From Butyrivibrio sp. (lineage in GTDB: Bacteria; Bacillota; Clostridia; Lachnospirales; Lachnospiraceae), in assembly GCA_024680925.1 (NCBI GenBank), contig JAILBM010000036.1, positions 1 through 38,407 of the forward strand: DNA of 38,407 nt, given 5' to 3'. Every line of letters begins with the position of its first letter. The stretch's first letter is position 1. The notes below the pieces were generated by a model that was not told the DNA's origin, made no database searches, and saw nothing but the letters and a program-made list of their open reading frames with translations. The position numbers and the translations under genes were made by a program. Shown here piece by piece: positions 8,091 through 18,063 of the stretch.

Positions 8091-10649
8091 ATGATTAAGA
8101 AAAACCATAAGATAATTATTACACTTTTTGTCTGTATGATCATAACAGCAATAGTTGCAACTATTGCCGGAAAAATTAAATATAATCTTTTATTTGAGTC
8201 AAAGCAGTATACTTTGACTAATTTGTATGCAATGATTTCAGGAAATATTAATTCCTATATAAGCAAGAATGAAGATTTGCTTAACAGTTGGAAATACATT
8301 ATTTCCGATGGAAAGTATAATGATGAAGACTTGCGCTTATACATAGATGATCAAAAGAATATTTGGAAATTTGATACCTTTTACTTTATGAATGAAGAAG
8401 GGGATTATATAACTTCAGAAGGGGAAAAAGGTACTTTTGAAAATAATTATTTGAAAATTAAGGCAGCAGCTTATGCCGGAAAACGTTCTGTTGTAAGAGA
8501 AACTTCACCTGATGGTAAAAAACAGGATCTCTATATTTCTCCCCTTACAGGCACCTATAATAATTTTGAGTTTGATGCCATTGGTATAGGAATAGATATG
8601 AATGTTATAAAGCTTCTTCTGACTAATGGAGAGTATGCCAGATCTTCAAATATTTTTATGGTAGATGAAGATGGGTATATTATATTTAGTTCTCTTAGTG
8701 AAGATAAGTATGACAATATCTATACGTATGTAGAAAATGCTTCTTTTTCTTCTTCTGACTTTACGGCTTTTAAGATTGCTCTTACAAATAAGGGAACAGA
8801 TGTAGAAGTAATAGAAATAGATAATAAGCCCTATTATCTTTGCTTTCAGCCAATCAATTATGATGATTATATGCTTGTGGTTTTGGATGACAAAAATCAG
8901 AGTGATGCTGATATGGATGGGGCACAGGTTCCAAGTACCATATTGCAGGCGGTTATTATTTCAGTTCTTGCTTTGAGTGTATTATTACTTCTTTACCAAT
9001 ACAGAAATATTGAAAGAAAGCGCCAGGAAGGTGAAATTAAGTACCGCGAAATAGGATATAACTCCCTTGTGGGAAATACCAATAATGCGATCATAATGCT
9101 TGATCTTGATAAGGACAAACCGGATTTTGTTTCAGAAAGTGTTCATTGGGCCTTTGGACTTAGACCGGATGAAATCAGAGGTAATTACAAGCTTTTGGAA
9201 GAACTGGTTATTGAAGATACAGATAAGACCTTTATAAGGGATGCCAAGAATATTGAGGTTGGCGGTTATCGTAATAAAAATATAAAGATCAGAAATAATC
9301 AGACTAATGAAATAAAAACCTTTGATCTTGGTATTTTGAGAAGTGATCTGGCTGAAATGGAAGGCAAATGTGTATTGGCATTTGTTGATAAGACTGATGA
9401 GATAAAGAAGGAAAAGGAAATGAATGAACTCTTGGATGCCGCACAAAATGCCAATGCAACCAAGTCTCAGTTCCTTGTTAATATGTCTCATATTTTCAGA
9501 ACACCTATGAATGCTATAGGTGGTTACATAGAACTCATAAATAAAAATATTAATAATAAAGATAAAACTGCAACATACGTGGATAAGTTAAAGATTTCCT
9601 ATGAAGATATGCTGGGACTTGTCAACAGCCTTCTTGAGATGAGCAAAAACGCCAGTGGAGATACGCTGCTTGATATTAGCGAGTTTGATATTTCCGAAGC
9701 TGTAGCAGAAGCTATATCTGCGATAGAATATACTGCCAGAGGCCAGAATATAATTGTAGAAGCGAAGAGAAAAAATCTAATATCCGACAGATACATGGGT
9801 GATAGCGGAAAACTTGTGGAAGTTCTTAAAAGCGTGCTTTCAAATGCTGTAAAGTATAACAGGAACAATGGACATGTATGGATAAATGTGGTGGGATCTG
9901 ATGAAACTGCGGACGGATATCAGGAAATAGATATTTCTGTTAAAGATGATGGATTTGGAATGGATGAGGAGACTCTTAAGCATCTGTTTGAACCATTTTC
10001 TGTTGATATAACCAACTCGCCTGAAAAAATGAAGCATAAAGGCATGAGTCTTCTTATAGCCAAGAGTATTATAGATGTTATGGGAGGAACTATATCCGCA
10101 GAGAGTAAAATAGATGAAGGTACAGCTTTTTATATTAAACTGAAGCTGCAATATACGGAAAGTCATGAACCTTCTTCAGATAATTCGATTTGGATAAACG
10201 AAGATGCTTATAAAGAAGATAAGTCGGAAAATAAAGAGACAGATAAAAATATAAGAACTGATATTAGCGGACTTAACATACTGGTGGTGGAAGATAATGA
10301 AGTTAATGCCGAAATACTTATGGATATGTTGAGTTTTAGCGATGCACATTGTGAGTATGCTGAAGATGGAGTGGTTGCTGATGAGATTTTTGAGAAATCA
10401 GAGCCGGGTCATTTTGACATAATCCTTATGGACCTTATGATGCCTAACAGAGATGGTTACGAGGCAGTTAAGGTAATCAGAAGCATGAAAAAAGAAGATG
10501 CCAAAACAGTACCGATACTGGCTGTCTCTGCCAATTCCTATTCTGATGATATTGAGAAATGTTATAGGGCAGGAATGAACGGCCATGTTTCAAAACCGGT
10601 GGATTTTGGAAAACTGGAAGAGGAAATAATAAAAGCTGTGAATATGTAA
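8091..10649 (+). CDS. Membrane hybrid sensor histidine kinase with receiver domain
   Basis: A two-component sensor. A membrane segment at about residues 8-28 and another at about 286-306 flank an extracytoplasmic sensing domain of about 255 residues, with the look of a Cache-type fold. A PAS-like region (about 320-440) precedes the histidine kinase core. The H-box reads MSHIFRTPMNAI with His467. The ATPase domain shows an N-box (VLSNAVKYN), a G1 box (DDGFGM) and a divergent G2 box (HKGMSLLIAK instead of GTGLGLAI). The C-terminal receiver has VVEDNEVN, phospho-acceptor Asp781 in LMDLMMP, AVSAN and the SKPV lysine. The residue after the active His is Ile, where Glu or Asp is normal. ATG follows AGGGTGA closely. 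No response regulator with an output domain is adjacent, and the signal is unknown. Confidence 0.9.
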   Translation: MIKKNHKIIITLFVCMIITAIVATIAGKIKYNLLFESKQYTLTNLYAMISGNINSYISKNEDLLNSWKYIISDGKYNDEDLRLYIDDQKNIWKFDTFYFMNEEGDYITSEGEKGTFENNYLKIKAAAYAGKRSVVRETSPDGKKQDLYISPLTGTYNNFEFDAIGIGIDMNVIKLLLTNGEYARSSNIFMVDEDGYIIFSSLSEDKYDNIYTYVENASFSSSDFTAFKIALTNKGTDVEVIEIDNKPYYLCFQPINYDDYMLVVLDDKNQSDADMDGAQVPSTILQAVIISVLALSVLLLLYQYRNIERKRQEGEIKYREIGYNSLVGNTNNAIIMLDLDKDKPDFVSESVHWAFGLRPDEIRGNYKLLEELVIEDTDKTFIRDAKNIEVGGYRNKNIKIRNNQTNEIKTFDLGILRSDLAEMEGKCVLAFVDKTDEIKKEKEMNELLDAAQNANATKSQFLVNMSHIFRTPMNAIGGYIELINKNINNKDKTATYVDKLKISYEDMLGLVNSLLEMSKNASGDTLLDISEFDISEAVAEAISAIEYTARGQNIIVEAKRKNLISDRYMGDSGKLVEVLKSVLSNAVKYNRNNGHVWINVVGSDETADGYQEIDISVKDDGFGMDEETLKHLFEPFSVDITNSPEKMKHKGMSLLIAKSIIDVMGGTISAESKIDEGTAFYIKLKLQYTESHEPSSDNSIWINEDAYKEDKSENKETDKNIRTDISGLNILVVEDNEVNAEILMDMLSFSDAHCEYAEDGVVADEIFEKSEPGHFDIILMDLMMPNRDGYEAVKVIRSMKKEDAKTVPILAVSANSYSDDIEKCYRAGMNGHVSKPVDFGKLEEEIIKAVNM

Positions 10650-10723
10650 TCCAAATATGCTTTAAAGCATCTGTTTTCAAAGCTTTAGAATATAAGTATT
10701 GCTATATTATACAGGCTTATTTA

Positions 10724-10732
10724 TGGTATAAT
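10724..10732 (+). promoter_or_regulatory. Candidate extended -10 promoter for the DUF5717 operon
   Basis: TGGTATAAT is a perfect -10 hexamer (10727-10732) with the TGn extension, 66 bases before the DUF5717 start. No good -35 is seen, which extended -10 promoters tolerate. Confidence 0.55.
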
Positions 10733-10798
10733 AAAATGAAATGATAGCAGCTTGCTATTTTGTTTTAGAATTATACAAAACGTTGGGATGGGGAAAGC

Positions 10799-13700
10799 TT
10801 GAATAAAATAGTTGAACAGTTAATGAGGGGACAATTTCAATATGAGGACAGAAATTTGAATTTTTCTGTTCCCAGGCTGGAACTTACTCTAAGCAGTGGT
10901 GAAAATGCTGAAGGTTTTTTTACAATTTATGGACCTACAGGACTTAGAACAGAGGGAACTGTTTTTTCAACCGAGCTTAGAATGGAGGTTCTGACAAATT
11001 CATTTAGCGGTTCTCAATATGATGTGGCATATAGATTTGACAGCACCGGTCTTGCGGGCGGTGAAGTTATAAAAGGAGATTTTCGAATTATTTCCAATCA
11101 AGGAGAATATCTCCTTCCTTTTGTTGTAAATATTGCGATTACTCATATTTCATCAAGCTTTGGTGATATTCGTAATCTCTTTCATTTTGCCAATCTGGCA
11201 AAGACTAACTGGGATGAGGCTGTAAAGCTGTTTTATTCTCAGGAGTTCATAAATATTTTTTCCGGAAATGATAGTCAGTATGAGAGCTTATACAGAGGTC
11301 TTGCTGTTAATGATGGGGCGGAGCAGAGTGTAGAAGAGTTTTTGCTTGCCATAAACAAAAAAACTATTATTGATTTTATTCCGGATCAGTCACAGATTCA
11401 TCTTGAGGTTCCTTCATCTGAAGCATCCGACCATATTCTTACCATAAGCAGAAATGGATGGGGATATACTAATCTTGATGTGGAAATTGACGGAGATTTT
11501 ATTTCTGCTGAAAAGGACAGAATAGGGGACAGCGATTTTCTTGGTAATTCCTGCTATTTCCATTTTCAGATAAATAAAGAAAAGCTTCATGACGGAAATA
11601 ATTACGGAAGTATTATTTTTAAAAATATCTATACCAGTGTAAGGGTACCGATTACAGTGGCTCCGGATTACAACATGGAGCGTCCTTCTGCTGTTTATCA
11701 GGAACAGAAGCAGATCATTGTCAGGATGATGAAGGTGTATGAGTCCTTCAGATGCAAAAAAATCAATTCCAAAGCCTGGCTTTCAGAAACCGGCAAACTT
11801 ATATCAAGGCTTAATGCTATTGATGACACTAATATAGTTTATAAATTGTACAATGCTCAGTACCTTATTACGGCAGACAGGATAAATGAAGCCAAATGGA
11901 TACTTGATCAGGTGCAGCCTATAGTAGAATCTGATTCTGAAGGGTCAGACACACTTTACTGTTATTACTTATACCTGACTACTCTTTGTAGCAGAGAAGA
12001 GCTGTATATAAATGATATAGCTTCCAAAATGGAATATATATACGATAAAAATCCACAGGATTGGCGAATTGCATGGTTGTTATTATATGTCTCAGACAGC
12101 TATTCCTCCAATATGCCAAAAAAATGGCTGATTTTACAGACACAGTTTGAATATGGCAATAACAGTCCTGTTATATATCTTGAAGCCCTGCAGCTACTGG
12201 TTAAGTCTCCGACACTTCTTTCAAGACTTGATTCTTTTGAGCTGTCGGTAATTGAATACGGCTTTAAGAAAAAACTTTTATCCCAGTCTCTTATTGAACA
12301 GCTGGTTTATTTGGCTTCAAGGGAAAAGAAATATAACAAAAGACTTTTTAAGATATTAAAACTCTGCTACGAAGCAAAGGCTTCAGATCTTACACTCGAA
12401 GCAATTTGCCTTCTTCTTATTAAGGGTAATATCACTGACAGGGAAGCTTTTGACTGGTATGCCAAGGGAGTGGAGAGAGAGCTGCGGATCACCAGACTTT
12501 ATGAGTACTATATGATGTCTATTTATGTGGATGAGGATGGGAATCTTCCCTGTGACATTTCTCGTATGGTTCTTATGTATTTTTCCTATCAAAGTGATCT
12601 TGATTATGATAAGAATGCAATTCTTTACAGATATATTTATGAAAACAGGGATAAGTACCCTGAGTTGTATGAAACCTACAGACCTCAGATTGAAAGATTT
12701 ATCATGAGTCAGTTGGATAAGGGCAGAATTAATGCTGACCTGGGTTACCTGTATACAAATCTGCTTACAAGGCAAATGGTTGATACTTCCAACTGCTATA
12801 AGGTTTTGCAGATTCTTTATACCAATGAAATTTGTGTGGAATCTCCTTTAGCCTCCAGAGTAGTTGTTGTTTATGATAAATGTGAAAAGGAAATCGATTA
12901 TCCTCTTTCTAACGGCAGGGCCTTTGTCCCACTTTATGGAACTGATTACAGTATTCTTATTGCAGACAGATATGGCAACAGATATTGTAAGGGAATTGAA
13001 TATGATGTAAATAAGCTGATGCTTCCAGGTAAGCTTGCTGCATATACAACTCCTTATATTCAAAAGGGTAAGGAAAGTCTGGATCTGTTTTTATGTGAGC
13101 TTGGAAGAAATGCTTATTCCATAACTATGGAAAATGTTAGCAGATATAGGGAACTGGCAACCTCTGATATGGTCAGGGCTTCATATCGTAACGAAATCAG
13201 AAATAATCTTATACGTTTTTATTATGATAATGACTTTATAAGGCAGCTGACTGAATATATTAATGATATAGATCCTCAGACTCTTACTGATACAGAGCGC
13301 AACGAGATGATTGAGCTTATGGTAATGACCGGAATATATGACAGGGCGCTGGACTGGCTTAAGAGATTTGGAACCCATGGAGTAGAACCCAAAATCATAG
13401 TAAGACTTTATGGAAGACTTATGGACAGGGAGCTTTTACGTCCTGACTACGAAGAGGTGACAATAGCTTACTATGCTTTTTCCAAGGGAAAATATGATGA
13501 GCAGCTTCTTAGGTTTTTGGTGGATAATTTTGAAGGCACTGCCAAGGAGATGCGTGATCTTTGGAGAGCAGCAGGATCCTTTGGCATAGATACTTATGCT
13601 TTGGATGAAAAAATGATTCTCCGTATGCTCTACACAGGTTCCTATGTAGGTGAACGTGTGGATATCTTTAAAGAATATGTAAAAAACGGGGCAAAGGTTG

Positions 13701-14386
13701 ATGTGGAAATGGCATTCCTTGCTCAAAGTGCTTATGACAGCTTTGTAAAAAACACCGTGACAGGTGACTATATATTCGAGCGAATAGGAACTGCAGCCGC
13801 CAATAATAATCCTATGCTCCTTGTCTGCAAGATGGCATATTTAAGATATTATGCAGAAAATACAGGAAGCTCTGAGCCGGATGAAAATGTTATAGCGCAG
13901 TTTTTGAAGGATTTAACCTCAAAAAATCTGTATTTTCCATTTTATCATGAATATATAGATGTTCTTCCGAGAATGCAGGAATATGCAGATAAAACCATGC
14001 TGGAGTATCGTACCACTCCGGGTAGCAAATGCGTTCTTCATTATGCAATGGATACTGATGAGGATGACAATTCTACCTATAACAGCATAGAAATGCCTGA
14101 AATGTATGATGGAATTTATGTAGCTTCCTTTGTTCTGTTTTTTGGTGAAAAAATGCAGTATTACATCACGGAAACAGGCAAAGATGATGATAATGACAAA
14201 CTGACGGAAAGCGGAACTATTTCTAACAGTGACATTATGCAAAACAGCAGCTCCGGAAGATATAGCATAATAAATGATATTATGATAGGTAAAACTCTTC
14301 AGGATTATGAGACAGTAGATAAGCTGCTGGAGGAGTATTACAAAAACAGGTTTTTATCTTCAATGCTTTTTAAACCGTTAAAATAA
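10799..14386 (+). CDS. DUF5717 family protein, 1195 aa
   Basis: A very large protein of unknown function that I recognise as the DUF5717 family found in Lachnospiraceae. There is no signal peptide or clear membrane segment, so it is probably cytoplasmic. The first 280 residues or so look beta-rich, with an Ig-like feel. The next roughly 450 residues are helical and resemble TPR/solenoid repeats. A further beta-rich section begins near residue 690 and is followed by more helical solenoid. The start appears to be TTG at 10799, five bases after a GGATGGGG site; the next ATG would remove eight residues (NKIVEQLM region) that I believe are conserved in homologues. It heads an operon: the DUF5716 gene starts 12 bases after its stop. 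A role as a scaffold for the partner ATPase-like proteins is an inference. Confidence 0.8.
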   Translation: MNKIVEQLMRGQFQYEDRNLNFSVPRLELTLSSGENAEGFFTIYGPTGLRTEGTVFSTELRMEVLTNSFSGSQYDVAYRFDSTGLAGGEVIKGDFRIISNQGEYLLPFVVNIAITHISSSFGDIRNLFHFANLAKTNWDEAVKLFYSQEFINIFSGNDSQYESLYRGLAVNDGAEQSVEEFLLAINKKTIIDFIPDQSQIHLEVPSSEASDHILTISRNGWGYTNLDVEIDGDFISAEKDRIGDSDFLGNSCYFHFQINKEKLHDGNNYGSIIFKNIYTSVRVPITVAPDYNMERPSAVYQEQKQIIVRMMKVYESFRCKKINSKAWLSETGKLISRLNAIDDTNIVYKLYNAQYLITADRINEAKWILDQVQPIVESDSEGSDTLYCYYLYLTTLCSREELYINDIASKMEYIYDKNPQDWRIAWLLLYVSDSYSSNMPKKWLILQTQFEYGNNSPVIYLEALQLLVKSPTLLSRLDSFELSVIEYGFKKKLLSQSLIEQLVYLASREKKYNKRLFKILKLCYEAKASDLTLEAICLLLIKGNITDREAFDWYAKGVERELRITRLYEYYMMSIYVDEDGNLPCDISRMVLMYFSYQSDLDYDKNAILYRYIYENRDKYPELYETYRPQIERFIMSQLDKGRINADLGYLYTNLLTRQMVDTSNCYKVLQILYTNEICVESPLASRVVVVYDKCEKEIDYPLSNGRAFVPLYGTDYSILIADRYGNRYCKGIEYDVNKLMLPGKLAAYTTPYIQKGKESLDLFLCELGRNAYSITMENVSRYRELATSDMVRASYRNEIRNNLIRFYYDNDFIRQLTEYINDIDPQTLTDTERNEMIELMVMTGIYDRALDWLKRFGTHGVEPKIIVRLYGRLMDRELLRPDYEEVTIAYYAFSKGKYDEQLLRFLVDNFEGTAKEMRDLWRAAGSFGIDTYALDEKMILRMLYTGSYVGERVDIFKEYVKNGAKVDVEMAFLAQSAYDSFVKNTVTGDYIFERIGTAAANNNPMLLVCKMAYLRYYAENTGSSEPDENVIAQFLKDLTSKNLYFPFYHEYIDVLPRMQEYADKTMLEYRTTPGSKCVLHYAMDTDEDDNSTYNSIEMPEMYDGIYVASFVLFFGEKMQYYITETGKDDDNDKLTESGTISNSDIMQNSSSGRYSIINDIMIGKTLQDYETVDKLLEEYYKNRFLSSMLFKPLK

Positions 14387-14398
14387 AAGAGGTAGCAC

Positions 14399-15697
14399 AT
14401 GATATTTGGAAGCAAAAATTCAAAACGATTTGTACTGGGTTATGATCTGGGAGACGATGTTTCGCAGATTAGTTTTCTTGCTTCAGATTCTGATATGCCT
14501 GAAACTTTATCCATACTGGCAGGTGCTGAGCTTTATAATATTCCTACCGTTTTATGCAAAAGATATGATGTAAATCAGTGGTTTTATGGTAAAGAGGCTA
14601 AAAAACACATTGCAGACAAAGATGGTATAGAGGTGAAAAATCTGGTGAGTCTTGCCAGAAAAGGGGATATGATCACCGTTGATAATACTGAGTATGACCC
14701 TGTACTTCTTCTTACTCTGTTTATAAAAAGAACATTGTCTCTTTTGTCCATGGAAATGTCCATGGATCTGGTGGATGCAATCATGGTTACCACAAGATGC
14801 CTTGATAACAGAATGGTGGCTGTTCTAAACCGGGTTATGGAAGGTCTTGATCTGAAAAATATCAAGGTGTTTTATCAAAGCCATGAAGAAAGTTTTTATT
14901 ATTATATGCTTTATCAGTCACCGGATCTTTCTGTACATGATGTACTTGCCTGTGATTACGGCTATGGCGATCTTACGGTTTACAGATTTACCCTTAATCA
15001 CAATACAAAGCCGATTGTGGCTACCATTACTTCCAAAATATATGAGGAAATAAGTCTCCCGGATAAGTGTATTCCAAATGATTCAAGGCGAGGTGAAACC
15101 CTTTCCGGTCTTGATGAAAACTTTTTGAAGATTATGGAAGACTGTTGTGAAAATCGCATTATCACCTCCGTTTTTTTGCTGGGAGACGGGTATAAAGATA
15201 ACTGGATGAAAAAGTCTCTGGAGTATTTATGCAGAACAAGAAGAGTTTTTCAGGGAAACAATATGTTCAGTAAAGGCGCCAGTATAGCAGCCAGAGAGAG
15301 AATAAATCCTACAGAAGCAGGAGCAAAATATGTATATCTTGGTGAAGATAAGCTTAAGGCTAATCTTGGGATAAGTCTGCAAAAGCATGGAAACGAAGTA
15401 TATCATGCTCTTTTGGATGCCGGAGTAAACTGGTATGAAGCAACAGGTCAGATTGAAACTATCCTTACCGAGGGAAATAAGCTGGATATTCTTATGACAC
15501 CCCTTACAGGTGGTGAGGTGCATAATGTGGCAATTGTTCTTGATGGATTGGAAAAAAGACCTGAAAGAACAACAAGAATAAGACTTAATATAGATATGAC
15601 CGGAGCCAGCAGGGTAAGACTCAGGGTGGAAGATCTGGGATTTGGCGAGCTTTTCCCCGGAAGCGGAAAGAGCTGGACTCAGGAGTTTAATATTTGA
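14399..15697 (+). CDS. DUF5716 family protein, actin/Hsp70-like fold
   Basis: I recognise this as the DUF5716 family, usually next to DUF5717. It has the signs of the actin/Hsp70/FtsA ATPase fold: a phosphate-1-like motif near the N-terminus (LGYDLGDDVS, about residues 13-22), a phosphate-2-like motif (CDYGYGDLTVYRF, about 185-197) and a possible adenosine motif (FLLGDGYKDNW, about 259-269). The last 110 residues look beta-rich. It probably binds ATP and may be a chaperone-like or filament-forming partner of the DUF5717 protein. The ATG is seven bases from GAGG at 14389-14392. The gene lies 12 bases after DUF5717 and 47 before the TPR gene. Confidence 0.8.
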   Translation: MIFGSKNSKRFVLGYDLGDDVSQISFLASDSDMPETLSILAGAELYNIPTVLCKRYDVNQWFYGKEAKKHIADKDGIEVKNLVSLARKGDMITVDNTEYDPVLLLTLFIKRTLSLLSMEMSMDLVDAIMVTTRCLDNRMVAVLNRVMEGLDLKNIKVFYQSHEESFYYYMLYQSPDLSVHDVLACDYGYGDLTVYRFTLNHNTKPIVATITSKIYEEISLPDKCIPNDSRRGETLSGLDENFLKIMEDCCENRIITSVFLLGDGYKDNWMKKSLEYLCRTRRVFQGNNMFSKGASIAARERINPTEAGAKYVYLGEDKLKANLGISLQKHGNEVYHALLDAGVNWYEATGQIETILTEGNKLDILMTPLTGGEVHNVAIVLDGLEKRPERTTRIRLNIDMTGASRVRLRVEDLGFGELFPGSGKSWTQEFNI

Positions 15698-15744
15698 TTT
15701 TATTAAAGTTCTAAGCATATAAAGTATCGTTTGGAGATAACTGC

Positions 15745-16590
15745 ATGAGTAAGATGATTCTTTGTACCGGAGCATATGCAAGTACTCCGTACTTTGTTGA
15801 AAAAATAGGGAAAAATATATATTCAATTGAAGAACTGTGCTATATCATTGTTCAAAATGCATTTTTGATTGATATTGACAGTTTTGATGATGAGCTTATA
15901 GATTGGATCGGTAAAGAGTGTAAACTGGAAAAACTGTCGGATGAACTGAGATTTATGCATGGTAAGAAGGTTTCGGCAGCAGCCTTTGCCGGAACTATTC
16001 TGGAGTATGTACGTTACAATACCGATGAAGAAATTCAACGTACGGAAGAAATCCTTAAAGCCAACAGCAATATGAATGTTATTGATAAACGTATGGCCAG
16101 AGCGGATTATCTTTTGCAAAATAAAAATTATGAGCTGGCTCTTCATGAATATCATTACCTTTTAGAGCATATACCGGAGATTGACAGCCATTTAAAGGCT
16201 GTAATAGAACAAAATACAGGCATTATATATGCCAATATGTTTGCTTATAATAAGGCGGCGGAGATGTTTATGGCGGCCTATGAGGATGGCCATCAGCAGG
16301 AATCCTATCTGGCTTTTCTTGCTGCCAAAAGACTTTCCATGAGTGAACGGGAGTATGTGGAATTTATCAGTGAAAACAGGGATAATACAGAGATTTCACT
16401 AAAGCTGGAGCACAGGATGGATGAGGCTCTTGATTTATATTCAGGCAGCAGGGACAACCATTTACTTAGAACCATGGCCGTTTATAAGAGTGAATCTAAA
16501 ATGGCAGAATATTATGAGCAGCTGGATAAAATAGCTGTTTCACTTAAAGCTGAGTATAGAAGCCTTGTGGGAGATATGAGAAACAGGTGA
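15745..16590 (+). CDS. TPR-like helical protein of the DUF5717/5716 operon
   Basis: No named family recognised with certainty. The 281-residue product has a distinctive start (MSKMILCTGAYASTPYFVE) followed by an all-helical body. The section at about 110-190 has the spacing and Ala/Tyr/Leu pattern of tetratricopeptide repeats (ADYLLQNKNYELALHEY, then NTGIIYANMFAYNKAAEMF). There is no signal peptide or membrane segment. A protein-interaction role with the large DUF5717 protein is likely from context only. The ATG is eight bases after GGAG at 15733-15736. It is the third gene of the operon, 43 bases before the coiled-coil gene. Confidence 0.7.
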   Translation: MSKMILCTGAYASTPYFVEKIGKNIYSIEELCYIIVQNAFLIDIDSFDDELIDWIGKECKLEKLSDELRFMHGKKVSAAAFAGTILEYVRYNTDEEIQRTEEILKANSNMNVIDKRMARADYLLQNKNYELALHEYHYLLEHIPEIDSHLKAVIEQNTGIIYANMFAYNKAAEMFMAAYEDGHQQESYLAFLAAKRLSMSEREYVEFISENRDNTEISLKLEHRMDEALDLYSGSRDNHLLRTMAVYKSESKMAEYYEQLDKIAVSLKAEYRSLVGDMRNR

Positions 16591-16633
16591 TGGTACCCGC
16601 ACAGGGTAAAGAACATTTCTGAGAGGGGCAGTT

Positions 16634-17911
16634 ATGGGGATACTTGATTTTGTAAAAAAAGTAATATACAAAGAACCTGAAGAGCATGAAATATCCAGCA
16701 GAGAGTACGGTAACTGGAATGAAGTGCCAAGCAGCAGGTTTGAAGACTGGGTATCTACAGTTGAAGATGATAATGAGACTTCCGAAAACTGGCATGATTT
16801 TGGACCATCCAAACAAAATATCGATTTTGAAGATGCACTGCAAAGAAGAGAATACATAGAAAATTGCCTTATGCAGATGACTGAAGCCAGCAGAGCTCTC
16901 GAAAGCCTTGAAATGGAGTATAAGGATGTAACTTCTCATTTAAGGGATATGGAAGAAATTGAAGAGCTTCCGCCTCAGCAGCGAAAAGAACTGGAACTTC
17001 AGGCTCAAAAGGTGTTGGATAATCAGAATCAGCGGGAAGCATTTATGAACAGGCATACCAGAATGAATGAGGCTGAGTTTGAGAAGATGCAGAGGCTTCA
17101 AAAAGAAGCAAGAACCAGTGCCAAAAAGCTTAGGGAAGCGGAGGAATATCACAAAAAAATAAAAAACGATCTTCGAAGAATTGACAATGAACACCAGGCA
17201 TATCTATACAGTAAGGAAGAACTGGAGAAAACCATAGTAAATACCAGAAAGCTTATGATAGTATGTGCCATAACTCTTGTGTTTGTATTAATAGCCCTGT
17301 TTTTGATGGGACAGGCGCTTGAGATAAATGTGGTATATGGTTATATGGCGGCTATTCTTCTGACTGCTATAGGAATTACTGTACTTTATACAAGAAATAA
17401 TTCTGCACAGTCAGAGATAAAGGGTGTAAATAATACCATATCAAGGCTTATACAGTTGCAAAATACTGTAAAAATAAGATATGTAAACAATAAAAATCTT
17501 TTGGATTATATGTGCCTTAAATATGGGGTCAGTGATTCTGCGGAACTTGAGAATCTGTATGATACTTTTTTACAGGAAAGAGATCAGAGAGAGCAGTTTA
17601 AAGCAGCAGAAAAAAATCTGGATACAAATCAAAAACAGCTGGTGGCGCTGCTTAGAAAATTAAGAATTAACGATCCAGAAATATGGCTTCATCAGATTTC
17701 TGCCATATTTAATCCTAATGATGCCGAAATAAGAAGACATGATCTGGTGGTTCAAAGACAGTCTCTTAGGAAGAGAATGGACTACAACAGAGATGTTGTT
17801 GCCGGCAATGCCAAGGCTGAAATTGAACTTCTGGCAAAGGAATATCCTGAATACACTCAGGAAATACTTGATATGGTATCAAGATATGAAGAAAAATATC
17901 CTATGGTATAG
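16634..17911 (+). CDS. Membrane protein with long coiled coils
   Basis: Function unknown. The 425-residue protein starts with an amphipathic stretch (MGILDFVKKVIYKEPEE) and an acidic disordered region to about residue 70. A long charged coiled coil covers about 75-205. Two membrane segments lie close together at about 207-227 and 233-252, and a second coiled coil runs from about 260 to 400. Both coiled coils should face the cytoplasm, giving a hairpin anchored in the membrane. It could tie the DUF5717/DUF5716 complex to the membrane. ATG follows GAGAGGGG. It is the last gene before the terminator at 17988-18026. Confidence 0.75.
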   Translation: MGILDFVKKVIYKEPEEHEISSREYGNWNEVPSSRFEDWVSTVEDDNETSENWHDFGPSKQNIDFEDALQRREYIENCLMQMTEASRALESLEMEYKDVTSHLRDMEEIEELPPQQRKELELQAQKVLDNQNQREAFMNRHTRMNEAEFEKMQRLQKEARTSAKKLREAEEYHKKIKNDLRRIDNEHQAYLYSKEELEKTIVNTRKLMIVCAITLVFVLIALFLMGQALEINVVYGYMAAILLTAIGITVLYTRNNSAQSEIKGVNNTISRLIQLQNTVKIRYVNNKNLLDYMCLKYGVSDSAELENLYDTFLQERDQREQFKAAEKNLDTNQKQLVALLRKLRINDPEIWLHQISAIFNPNDAEIRRHDLVVQRQSLRKRMDYNRDVVAGNAKAEIELLAKEYPEYTQEILDMVSRYEEKYPMV

Positions 17912-17987
17912 CTGCTAAATGAAATATTAGCATGATAGTGCTGATAATTATTAGAAAAAATATAGAGAAACAGTATATATAAAGAAA

Positions 17988-18026
17988 ATCCCATATATCA
18001 GAGTGGATAAATCTGATATATGGGAT
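17988..18026. terminator. Bidirectional Rho-independent terminator
   Basis: A perfect 15-bp stem (17988-18002 with 18012-18026) with a nine-base loop lies between the converging coiled-coil gene and purB. T-rich tracts follow on both strands (ATTTTATG on plus; TTTTCTTT on minus). It should stop transcription from both sides. Confidence 0.85.
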
Positions 18027-18063
18027 ATTTTATGTGCAAAAGTTTTTAGTTTATCAAAGTGTA

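Noticed and set aside
15227-15826. 199-codon minus-strand frame across the end of the DUF5716 gene
   Set aside because: It overlaps two well-supported genes, crosses their junction and has a Cys/Ser/Tyr-rich composition typical of antisense frames here.
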